Source of the DNA: Asaia bogorensis
GTDB taxonomy: Bacteria > Pseudomonadota > Alphaproteobacteria > Acetobacterales > Acetobacteraceae
Direction: 5' to 3'
Assembly: GCA_945886995.1 (NCBI GenBank)
Contig: CAMCZJ010000039.1
Span: 1 to 17,488 of the forward strand
DNA: 17,488 nucleotides
Part shown: piece by piece, positions 6,119 through 12,959 of the stretch
Numbering within the stretch: the stretch's first letter is position 1
Layout: every line of letters starts with the position of its first letter
Notes under the pieces: generated by a model
Told to the model about the DNA's origin: nothing
Database searches by the model: none
What the model saw: only the letters and a program-made list of their open reading frames with translations
Made by a program: the position numbers and the translations under genes

Positions 6119-7698
6119 GCGCGCTTTACCCCCCAGAACAAGGCCGGCCCACCCTTCACCACATCACGAATGCTGCGCCGATAGGCTTGCGGCGGCAGCA
6201 CTAGGCCAAGCGGAATGAAGGGCACTTCCTGCCAAACCACGCGCTGGATGTCTTCCGCGATGCGCTTTTCTGAAGCCAGATCAGGGGCAGCAAACCAAGC
6301 ATCGCGCAATTCCTCAAGCTTCGGCATGGTGGGCCAGCCGGACCAGGCATTGGCGCCATTGCCGCGAATGGGCATGTGGCTGCCCGGCACTGAGACATCC
6401 AAGCCTTCCCAGGTGGTGCAAAAGGCGCTCCAGCCGCCTTGATCCACCGGGCCGCGATTGGTGCGGCGCTGGATTTGCGTGCCCCAATCCATGGAAATGA
6501 AATCCACATTGAAGCCGATGCGCTTCATCACATCCGCGGCCACCACAGCCAGATTCTGCAAGACCGGCAGATCGGTGGCCGACATCATCACCACGCGTTC
6601 ATTCTTATAGCCCGAAGCGGCAAGGGCAGCGCGCGCCGCATCCAGGCTGCGCGGGCCGGTCAATACTTCAAGCCCGGCATCATTGGCGAGCGGCGTGCCC
6701 GGTGTGAAGACGCCTGCCGGCACATGGGACAGTGTTTGATCTGTGCCGATGGCCGCATCCATGAAAACGCGCTGATCAATCGCGGGCAGCAGCGCGCGGC
6801 GTACCGCGACATTGTCAAAAGGCGGATGGAGGAAATTGAAGCGCAGCACCCCAAGATTACCCGCGCTATTGATGCGGTCCACCACAATATCCCGATGCCG
6901 GCGCAGTAGCGGCAGCAAATCCGCATGTGGCTGTTCCCACCAATCCGCTTCGTTGTTTTGCAGCGCTGCCGATGCCGTGGAAGGATCGGGCATGATGCGC
7001 CATTCGACGCGATCAAAATAAACGGGCTTGCCGCCCGCCATGAAGTCCGATGCTTCCTGGCGTGTCTGATAGGCTTCGAAGCGATCATAAACAGCCACAT
7101 CGCCCGAGCGGAACAAATCCTGCCGGAAGCGGAAGGGGCCGCTGCCCGTAAAATCACGGATTTGCTGGAAGGCATCGGTTTCCGCGATGCGTTCGGGCAT
7201 AATGGCGCAAATGCTGGCGGATGGCTTGCCAAGCGCCCAAGCCAAGCCCGCCCAAGGCTGCTTCAGGCGAATTTCAAAGCGGTTGTCATCCAAGGCGCGC
7301 ATTTCATTCAGCAACACGCCAAGCCTTTGGCCAAGCACATCGCGCTTCGACCAGCGCATGATGGAAGCAATGCAATCCTTCGCGCGCACCGGTTCATTGT
7401 CATGAAAGCGCAGCCCAGGGCGCAGCGTCATGGCCCAGGTCAGGCCATCGGCGGAAACCTCATGCCCTGCCAGCATTTGATGCTTTGGGCGGAAATCTGC
7501 GCCCAAGCCGAAAAGCGTATCATACACCATCAGCCCGTGGTTGCGGACAATGACAGCGGTGCTCCAGACCGGGTCCATGCTGGACAGGTTGCTTTGCGGA
7601 ATGAAGCGCAGCATGCGCGCGGCGGTCTGGCCGGTGGCAAGGCGCGGCGCCGTGAGCGCGGCGCCCGAGGCAAGCATCAGGGAACGACGATGGATCAT
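6115..7698 (-). CDS. ABC transporter substrate-binding protein, peptide/nickel (SBP_bac_5) family
   Basis: This 527-residue periplasmic binding protein belongs to the DppA/OppA-like family that delivers peptides, nickel chelates or related solutes to an ABC importer. It starts with a twin-arginine signal (MIHRRSLMLASGAAL) and shows the family landmarks: LSSMDPVWSTA after the signal, LRPGLRFHDNEPV (residues 92-104), and TGSGPFRF (184-191). The C-terminal lobe is intact to the end, so the length is normal. The frame is open to an ATG at 7791, but ATG 7698 has an AAAGGG ribosome-binding site nine bases upstream and places the RR motif at the N-terminus. No permease or ATPase gene is adjacent; partners would have to be elsewhere. 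It overlaps the exported unknown gene downstream. The ligand cannot be read from the sequence. Confidence 0.92.
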   Translation of the reverse strand: MIHRRSLMLASGAALTAPRLATGQTAARMLRFIPQSNLSSMDPVWSTAVIVRNHGLMVYDTLFGLGADFRPKHQMLAGHEVSADGLTWAMTLRPGLRFHDNEPVRAKDCIASIMRWSKRDVLGQRLGVLLNEMRALDDNRFEIRLKQPWAGLAWALGKPSASICAIMPERIAETDAFQQIRDFTGSGPFRFRQDLFRSGDVAVYDRFEAYQTRQEASDFMAGGKPVYFDRVEWRIMPDPSTASAALQNNEADWWEQPHADLLPLLRRHRDIVVDRINSAGNLGVLRFNFLHPPFDNVAVRRALLPAIDQRVFMDAAIGTDQTLSHVPAGVFTPGTPLANDAGLEVLTGPRSLDAARAALAASGYKNERVVMMSATDLPVLQNLAVVAADVMKRIGFNVDFISMDWGTQIQRRTNRGPVDQGGWSAFCTTWEGLDVSVPGSHMPIRGNGANAWSGWPTMPKLEELRDAWFAAPDLASEKRIAEDIQRVVWQEVPFIPLGLVLPPQAYRRSIRDVVKGGPALFWGVKRA

Positions 7699-7738
7699 GG
7701 CGATACGCCCTTTGCTGGTTTCGTGGTGCTGAGCATTG

Positions 7739-7758
7739 GCCCTTGCACGATCAAGGGC
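7739..7758. repeat. perfect inverted repeat upstream of the ABC binding-protein gene
   Basis: GCCCTTG (7739-7745) and CAAGGGC (7752-7758) form a perfect 7-bp inverted repeat around a 6-bp centre, 41 bp ahead of the binding-protein start in the 197-bp divergent gap. It could be an operator for a dimeric regulator or a hairpin in the leader RNA. No clear promoter boxes were seen in this gap in either direction. Confidence 0.4.
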
Positions 7759-7895
7759 AAGCCCGGATGTGTATTCGCTTGCCTTCTGCATTGCGGCCCG
7801 TGTTGCAGATGATGGGGCTGGATGGCAGCATGGACCTGGTCATCAGGGCTGTCCGTGGCCGAGCTTTAACCCAATGAAGCAATAGGTCTGGTGAG

Positions 7896-8801
7896 ATGAA
7901 CCAAAGCCCAGGGCAGGCTGATCGCCTTGTATTGCTTGGCACCAAGGGTGGCCCGGCCATCAGAAAGGGCGGCCCTTCACCCACGGCGCATTTATTGGTG
8001 ATAGGCGGCCATCCTTATGTGATTGATTGCGGGCTTGGCGTGACGCGCGGCCTGGTTGAAGCCGGCATTGCCTTGCCCGAATTGCGCAGCATCATCATCA
8101 CGCATTTGCATTCCGATCACGTGTTGGAATTGGGCCCGCTGATCCATACCGCCTGGACTGCCGGGTTGAAGGAAAAAGTCATTGTGCATGGCCCCGCCGG
8201 CACGGGCGCGGTTTGGCATGGTTTTTTGGCCTCACTTTCGTATGACATCGCCATACGCATTGCCGATGAAGGTCGGCCTGACTTGGCAGCGATGGTGGAG
8301 GTGCGGGAATATGCCGATGGCGATGTATTCACCGATGAAAGGGTGAAGGTCGCGGCGCTGCGCGTGCCGCATCCGCCAGTGACCGATTGTTTTGCGCTGC
8401 GTGTTGAACATGCCGCTGGCGCTGTGGTGTTTTCTGCCGATACCACCCATTTCCCGCCACTCGCCGCTTTTGCGCAAGGTGCGGATATCTTGGTGCATGA
8501 AGCGATTTATGGGCCGGGCGTTGATCGGTTGGTGGCGCGCGTTGGCAATGGGGCACGGCTGAAGCAGCATCTTTTGGCGAGCCACACCTTGGCGGAAGAT
8601 GTTGGGCGCATTGCCACGGCGGCGGGCATTGGGCTGCTGGCGCTCAATCATTTGGTGCCGGCGGATGACCCGCTGGTGACGGAACAGCATTGGCTGGAAG
8701 CGGTCCGCGCCCATTACGCCGGCCCCTTGGTCATCGGGCATGATGGGCTGGTGCTAGCGCTTGATTCTTCCGCCCCTTCGGCCCAAGGATCACGCCCATG
8801 A
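7896..8801 (+). CDS. MBL-fold metallo-hydrolase (RNase Z / arylsulfatase-like)
   Basis: This 301-residue hydrolase has a metallo-beta-lactamase fold. Metal ligands visible are the HLHSDH motif (residues 70-75), His159 or a nearby His in RVPHPPVTD, Asp182 in FSADTT, and His252 in LALNHLVPADDP. The VHEA (200-203) and ASHT (228-231) motifs place it with RNase Z-like and AtsA-type arylsulfatase-like members, so the site looks complete for two metals. RNase Z's tRNA-recognition exosite arm is not evident, and I would not call it tRNase Z. No signal peptide is seen. Its stop overlaps the trpG start by ATGA (8798-8801), so it is the first visible gene of the trp-moa block. The substrate is unknown; whether it has a role in tryptophan metabolism is open. 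Confidence 0.88.
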   Translation: MNQSPGQADRLVLLGTKGGPAIRKGGPSPTAHLLVIGGHPYVIDCGLGVTRGLVEAGIALPELRSIIITHLHSDHVLELGPLIHTAWTAGLKEKVIVHGPAGTGAVWHGFLASLSYDIAIRIADEGRPDLAAMVEVREYADGDVFTDERVKVAALRVPHPPVTDCFALRVEHAAGAVVFSADTTHFPPLAAFAQGADILVHEAIYGPGVDRLVARVGNGARLKQHLLASHTLAEDVGRIATAAGIGLLALNHLVPADDPLVTEQHWLEAVRAHYAGPLVIGHDGLVLALDSSAPSAQGSRP

Positions 8802-9397
8802 TCCTGCTGATCGACAATTACGACAGTTTCACCTTCAACCTTTTCCACTTCCTGGGCGATCTTGGCGCGCGGGTGGAGGTTAGGCGGAACGACGCCATAG
8901 ACCCGCAAGGGGTACTGGCGATGAAGCCCGAAGCGGTGGTGCTCTCCCCCGGCCCCTGCACACCCAATGAGGCCGGCATTTGCCTGCCGCTGATCTCGCT
9001 GGCGGCCGAGGTGAAGCTGCCGCTCCTCGGCGTATGTCTTGGGCATCAGGCGATTGGCCAGGCCTTTGGCGGGCGGGTGATTCGTGCGCCGGAGCCCGTG
9101 CATGGCAAGGTTTGGGATGTGCATCATGGGGGGACAGATGTCTTTGCCGGGCTGCCAAGCCCCTTCGCCGCCACGCGCTATCATTCGCTGATCGTGGAAC
9201 GTGAAACCTTGCCGGAATGCCTGCTCCCCACCGCCTGGACGGAAGATGGGCTGATCATGGGTCTCGCGCATCGGGAATTGCCGGTCTGGGGCGTGCAATT
9301 CCACCCGGAAAGCATCGCGTCAGCCCATGGGCATGATTTGTTGCGCAATTTCCTGAAACTGGCCGGCGCCACCCAGGGCGCTGCCATCCCGGCCTGA
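8798..9397 (+). CDS. trpG: anthranilate synthase component II (glutamine amidotransferase)
   Basis: TrpG releases ammonia from glutamine for TrpE, which makes anthranilate from chorismate. The 199-residue protein is a class I glutamine amidotransferase with the N-terminal LLIDNYDSFTFNL signature. The catalytic triad is intact: Cys80 in GVCLGHQAIGQAFGG, and His169 and Glu171 in QFHPESI. The oxyanion region SPGPCTP (50-56) is also present. The same protein often serves as PabA in folate synthesis, and the sequence alone cannot exclude that. The ATG overlaps the MBL-fold gene's stop, with AAGGA a few bases upstream. trpD follows after 4 bp. The trpE partner is not in this window. Confidence 0.96.
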   Translation: MILLIDNYDSFTFNLFHFLGDLGARVEVRRNDAIDPQGVLAMKPEAVVLSPGPCTPNEAGICLPLISLAAEVKLPLLGVCLGHQAIGQAFGGRVIRAPEPVHGKVWDVHHGGTDVFAGLPSPFAATRYHSLIVERETLPECLLPTAWTEDGLIMGLAHRELPVWGVQFHPESIASAHGHDLLRNFLKLAGATQGAAIPA

Positions 9398-9401
9398 TTC
9401 C

Positions 9402-10424
9402 ATGTCGCTGAAACCCATCCTGGCACGGCTGGCTGATGGCGCCCGCCTGACGGAGGCCGAAGCCGAGGAAGCCTTCGGCATCATCATGGCCGGGGAGGCA
9501 ACGCCCGCGCAGATCGCCGGCATGCTGATGGCGATGCGCGTGCGCGGCGAAACCGTGGCTGAAATGACCGGCGCGGTGCGCGCCATGCGGGCGCGTATGG
9601 TGGCGATTGAAGCGCCACCTGGGGCCATGGATATCGTTGGCACCGGGGGGGATGCGGCGGGCACGCTGAATATTTCCACTACCACCGCCATGGTGGTGGC
9701 GGGGTGCGGCGTGCCGGTGGCCAAGCATGGCAATCGCGCGCTGTCGTCGAAGTCTGGTGCGGCTGATGCCATCTCGGCGCTTGGCATTTCGCTGGATGTG
9801 CCGATGGAAAAATTGCCGGAAGTGCTGCGCGATGCCGGCATGGTGTTTCTGATGGCACCCCGCCATCACGCTTCCATGCGCCACGCCGCCGGGCCGCGCA
9901 TGGAATTGGGCACGCGCACCATTTTCAATCTGCTGGGGCCGCTGGCCAATCCGGCCCGCGTCAAGCGCCAAATGACCGGCGCCTTCGCCCCGCAATGGCT
10001 GCGCCCCATGGCCGAGACACTGGCCCGACTCGGCACGGAACGCGCCTGGCTGGTGCATGGCGAAGGGCTGGATGAACTGACACTTTCCGGCGAAAGCCAG
10101 GTGGTGGCGCTGGAAGATGGCGCTATCCGAGAATTTACCGTGACCCCGGAAGATGCCGGGCTGGCCCGCGCCCCGGCTTCAGCCTTGAAGGGTGGGGATC
10201 CTGCGGAAAACGCCGCCGCGCTGGAAGCCTTGCTGCACGGCGCCCCTGGCGCCTATCGGGATGTCGTGCTTTTGAACGCTGCGGCTTCCTTGATCGTGGC
10301 CGGCAAAGCCGCTGACCTCAAGGCCGGGGTGGCTTTGGCCGCCAAGGCCATAGACGAGGGGACCGCCTTTGGAGTATTGGCGCGCCTTCGGGCGTCATGC
10401 CCCCCCAAGGACACTGCTGGATGA
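9402..10424 (+). CDS. trpD: anthranilate phosphoribosyltransferase
   Basis: TrpD joins anthranilate to phosphoribosyl pyrophosphate, the second step of the tryptophan branch. The 340-residue protein matches the normal family length. Visible motifs are the PRPP-binding GTGGDAAGTLNIST (residues 80-93), and KHGNRALSSKSGAAD (108-122), which binds PRPP and anthranilate. The N-terminal helical domain (1-65) and the C-terminal alpha/beta domain with MELGTRTIFNLLGPLANP are both complete. The start ATG lies 4 bp after trpG, and the gene ends in an ATGA overlap with trpC. It is cytosolic and works as a homodimer in known members. Confidence 0.97.
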   Translation: MSLKPILARLADGARLTEAEAEEAFGIIMAGEATPAQIAGMLMAMRVRGETVAEMTGAVRAMRARMVAIEAPPGAMDIVGTGGDAAGTLNISTTTAMVVAGCGVPVAKHGNRALSSKSGAADAISALGISLDVPMEKLPEVLRDAGMVFLMAPRHHASMRHAAGPRMELGTRTIFNLLGPLANPARVKRQMTGAFAPQWLRPMAETLARLGTERAWLVHGEGLDELTLSGESQVVALEDGAIREFTVTPEDAGLARAPASALKGGDPAENAAALEALLHGAPGAYRDVVLLNAAASLIVAGKAADLKAGVALAAKAIDEGTAFGVLARLRASCPPKDTAG

Positions 10425-11260
10425 ATGCACCCCATATCTCGGTGCCCTCGACCGATGCCGCATCGGTCCCTGACACCCTTGCCCGTATCCTCGCTGATAA
10501 GGCGCGCGAAGTTGCCGAACGGATGGAAATCACCCCGCAGCCGGAAATCGAACGCCGTGCTGCCGCCGCGCCGCCGCTTCGTGACTTTGTCGGCGCGCTG
10601 TGTGAACGCATTGGCGAAGGTCGCACCGGGCTGATTGCCGAAATCAAGCGCGCCTCTCCCTCGGGCGGCTTGATCCGTGATCCGTTTGAACCCGCCGCCC
10701 TCGCCCGCGCTTATGAGATGGGCGGCGCGGCCTGCCTTTCCGTGCTGACCGATGCGCCCTGGTTCCAAGGCGCGGTGGAGCATCTGGAAGCCGCCCGGTC
10801 AGCCTGTTCGCTGCCGGTGCTGCGCAAGGATTTCATGATCCATCCCTGGCAGGTGTTTGAAGCCCGCGCCATGGGGGCGGATTGCATCCTGCTGATCATG
10901 GCGGCGCTGACGGATCAGCAAGCCAGCGAATTGGAAGCCATCGCCCGTTCCTTGGATATGTCCGTGCTGGCCGAAGTGCATGACCAGCGGGAATTGGACC
11001 GCGCCCTTGGCCTGGAAACCCGGCTGATCGGTATCAATAACCGTGATCTGCGGAGTTTGCAGACGGATTTGGCGACCAGCGAAGCGCTTGCCCCGCTGGT
11101 CCCGGCGGATCGCCTGCCGGTCGCCGAAAGCGGCATTCGCACCCCCGATGATGTGCGCCGCATGGCCGCTGCCGGGGCGCGCTGCATCCTGGTGGGTGAG
11201 CATCTGATGCGCCAGGCCGATGTTGCCGCCGCCGCGCGCGAATTGGTGGACGTGTCCTGA
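10421..11260 (+). CDS. trpC: indole-3-glycerol-phosphate synthase
   Basis: TrpC closes the indole ring, making indole-3-glycerol phosphate, the substrate of TrpAB. The 279-residue (beta/alpha)8-barrel protein shows all the usual active-site strands: AEIKRASPSGG (Lys76), SVLTD (107-111), PVLRKDF (Lys136), LAEVHD (Glu185), GINNRDL (204-210), and VAESGI (234-239). It is a stand-alone TrpC, not fused to TrpF. The open frame extends to 10397, but ATG 10421 overlaps the trpD stop as ATGA and is preceded by AAGGA, so it is preferred. Its own TGA (11258-11260) overlaps the proposed CTG start of moaC. trpF is not seen in this window. Confidence 0.96.
   Translation: MNAPHISVPSTDAASVPDTLARILADKAREVAERMEITPQPEIERRAAAAPPLRDFVGALCERIGEGRTGLIAEIKRASPSGGLIRDPFEPAALARAYEMGGAACLSVLTDAPWFQGAVEHLEAARSACSLPVLRKDFMIHPWQVFEARAMGADCILLIMAALTDQQASELEAIARSLDMSVLAEVHDQRELDRALGLETRLIGINNRDLRSLQTDLATSEALAPLVPADRLPVAESGIRTPDDVRRMAAAGARCILVGEHLMRQADVAAAARELVDVS
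11245..11259 (+). promoter_or_regulatory. ribosome-binding site and CTG start deciding moaC
   Basis: GGTGGA (11245-11250) lies six bases before CTG 11257-11259, whose last two bases are the first two of the trpC TGA, giving a CTGA overlap. The moaC frame has no ATG, GTG or TTG between the stop at 11197-11199 and ATG 11305, and the residues between are conserved MoaC sequence. Confidence 0.55.
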
Positions 11261-11736
11261 GCGCGCCACGGCTCACGCATTTTGATGCCGCCGGCCGCGC
11301 GGCCATGGTGGATGTCTCCCCCAAGGCGGAGACTGCGCGCACGGCCACCGCACGCGGGCGCATTGTCATGGCGCCAGAAACCCTTGCGTTGATCCGCGAA
11401 GGCCGCGCCGGCAAGGGCGATGTGCTCGGGGTCGCACGGCTGGCCGGCATCATGGCAGCCAAGCGCACTTCGGATTTGATCCCGCTCTGCCATCCGCTGA
11501 TGATTTCGAAAGTCGCGGTTGATCTGGAACCGGAAGGCGATGACGCCATCATCATTGAAGCCACCGTCAGCCTGACCGGCAAGACGGGGGTGGAGATGGA
11601 AGCGCTGACCGCCGTCAGCATCGCGGCGCTCACAGTCTATGACATGGTAAAGGCCGCCGATCGCGGCATGCGGATTGAAGATATCCGCCTGGTCCATAAG
11701 GCCGGCGGCAAATCGGGCGAGTTCATCGGTGGCTGA
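11257..11736 (+). CDS. moaC: cyclic pyranopterin monophosphate synthase MoaC (probable CTG start)
   Basis: MoaC acts after the radical-SAM enzyme MoaA and forms cyclic pyranopterin monophosphate, the first stable molybdenum-cofactor intermediate. The product of 159 residues (161 in E. coli) has the conserved LTHFDAAGRAAMVDVS N-terminus (residues 6-21), AAKRTSDLIPLCHPL (67-81), LTGKTGVEMEALTA (106-119), YDMVKA with Asp129 and Lys132, and KAGGKSGEF near the end. The first ATG in frame is 11305, but starting there removes the conserved THFDAAGRAA segment, and no ATG, GTG or TTG lies upstream in the open frame. CTG 11257 restores the usual length, overlaps the trpC stop and has GGTGGA six bases upstream. 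Start confidence is moderate; gene identity is nearly certain. Confidence 0.93.
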   Translation: MSAPRLTHFDAAGRAAMVDVSPKAETARTATARGRIVMAPETLALIREGRAGKGDVLGVARLAGIMAAKRTSDLIPLCHPLMISKVAVDLEPEGDDAIIIEATVSLTGKTGVEMEALTAVSIAALTVYDMVKAADRGMRIEDIRLVHKAGGKSGEFIGG

Positions 11737-12952
11737 GAAGGGCGGCTTGCTGCCGGTTGAAGAAGCCCGCGCGCGCATCCTGGCCGCACTCAGCCCAACC
11801 GCCGCCGAGACACTCGCGTTGCCCGAAGCGGCGGGGCGCGTGCTGGCGCGGCCCGTGCTTGCCCGGCTCACACAGCCGCCCGCCGATGTATCCGCCATGG
11901 ATGGCTATGCGCTGCGGGCCGAGGATGGCGCTGCCGGTGCGCGGCTAGCGGTGATTGGCGCGGCGCCAGCGGGGCATCCCTTTGCGGGGGCGGTCAGGCC
12001 TGGTCAGGCCGTGCGGATTTTCACCGGCGGCTTCCTGCCCGAAGGGGCGGATGCGATCCTGTTGCAGGAAGATGCCGAAGCCGCTGATGGCAAGGTTGTG
12101 GTCAAGGAAAGCGTCGCACCTGGACGCTGGGTGCGTAAGCGCGGCCTGGATTTCGCCGAAGGTGAGACACTGCTGGCGGCAGGCCGGCGCCTGACGGCGC
12201 GCGATATCGGGCTTGCGGCGGCCAGCAACAACCCTTGGCTTGCCGTGCATCGCCGCCCGAGCATCGGCATTCTGGCGACGGGGGATGAAATCGCACTCCC
12301 CGGAGACCCCATTCCGCCCGGCGGCATTGTCAGCTCCAACGCCCATGCTTTGGCCGCCCTGATCCGCGCGGGGGGCGGAGAACCAATCGTGCTGCCCATC
12401 GCCCCTGATGATGCCAGCGCGATTGCCGATATTGCTGCCTCTGCCCATGGGTATGATTTGCTGGTGACAACTGGCGGCGCCAGTGTGGGCGAGCATGATC
12501 TGATCCAGCAAGCGCTTGGCGGCGAAGGTTTTGAGCTTGGCTTCTGGAAAATCGCCATGCGGCCCGGCAAGCCGCTGATCTGGGGCAGGTTGGGGCGCGT
12601 GCCGGTGCTGGGGCTGCCGGGCAATCCGGTCTCGGCGCTGGTTTGCGCCATTATCTTCCTGCTGCCGGCGCTGGCGAGGCTTTCCGGCCTGCCCGGTGCG
12701 CCAACGCCAAGCCGGCGCGTGATCTCCGCGACGCCCTTGGCCGAGAATGACCGCCGCGCCGATTTCCTGCGCGCCAGCCTGGATGCCGATGCCGAAGGGC
12801 GCATCACGGTGCGGCCCTTCCCGGTGCAGGATAGCTCCATGTTAGCAACGCTCGCGCGCGCCGATGCACTGGTGCTGCGCGCGCCCTTCGCCCCCGCTTT
12901 GCCCGCGGGGGCTGAGGTTGAGGCGATTATTCTGGGCGAATTGGGGGTCTAA
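11729..12952 (+). CDS. moeA: molybdopterin molybdenumtransferase MoeA
   Basis: MoeA inserts molybdate into adenylylated molybdopterin, the last step of basic molybdenum-cofactor assembly. The 407-residue protein is close to the usual length. Motifs in order: DVSAMDGYALRA (residues 53-64), IFTGGFLPEGADAI (97-110), GILATGDEI (180-188), GGIVSSNAHAL (198-208), VTTGGASVGEHD (246-257), and MRPGKPLIWG with LPGNPVSALV. The domain IV-type C-terminus is complete. The chosen start is GTG 11729, which overlaps the moaC stop by eight bases and gives a normal N-terminus. The longer ORF from 11675 only shadows moaC. It is the last gene of the block and converges on a minus-strand gene 7 bp away. Confidence 0.95.
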   Translation: MAEKGGLLPVEEARARILAALSPTAAETLALPEAAGRVLARPVLARLTQPPADVSAMDGYALRAEDGAAGARLAVIGAAPAGHPFAGAVRPGQAVRIFTGGFLPEGADAILLQEDAEAADGKVVVKESVAPGRWVRKRGLDFAEGETLLAAGRRLTARDIGLAAASNNPWLAVHRRPSIGILATGDEIALPGDPIPPGGIVSSNAHALAALIRAGGGEPIVLPIAPDDASAIADIAASAHGYDLLVTTGGASVGEHDLIQQALGGEGFELGFWKIAMRPGKPLIWGRLGRVPVLGLPGNPVSALVCAIIFLLPALARLSGLPGAPTPSRRVISATPLAENDRRADFLRASLDADAEGRITVRPFPVQDSSMLATLARADALVLRAPFAPALPAGAEVEAIILGELGV

Positions 12953-12959
12953 TTCAGCG

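Noticed and set aside
6925..7812. A 295-codon plus-strand open frame opposite the ABC binding protein
   Set aside because: The minus-strand gene has a Tat signal, ribosome-binding site and family motifs throughout; the opposite frame has none.
7751..7984. A 77-codon minus-strand frame covering the start of the MBL-fold gene
   Set aside because: It has no recognisable motif or convincing ribosome-binding site and overlaps the N-terminus of a well-supported gene.
10915..11898. A 327-codon minus-strand open frame across trpC, moaC and moeA
   Set aside because: It spans three well-supported genes on the other strand and has no domain; long antisense frames are common at this GC content.
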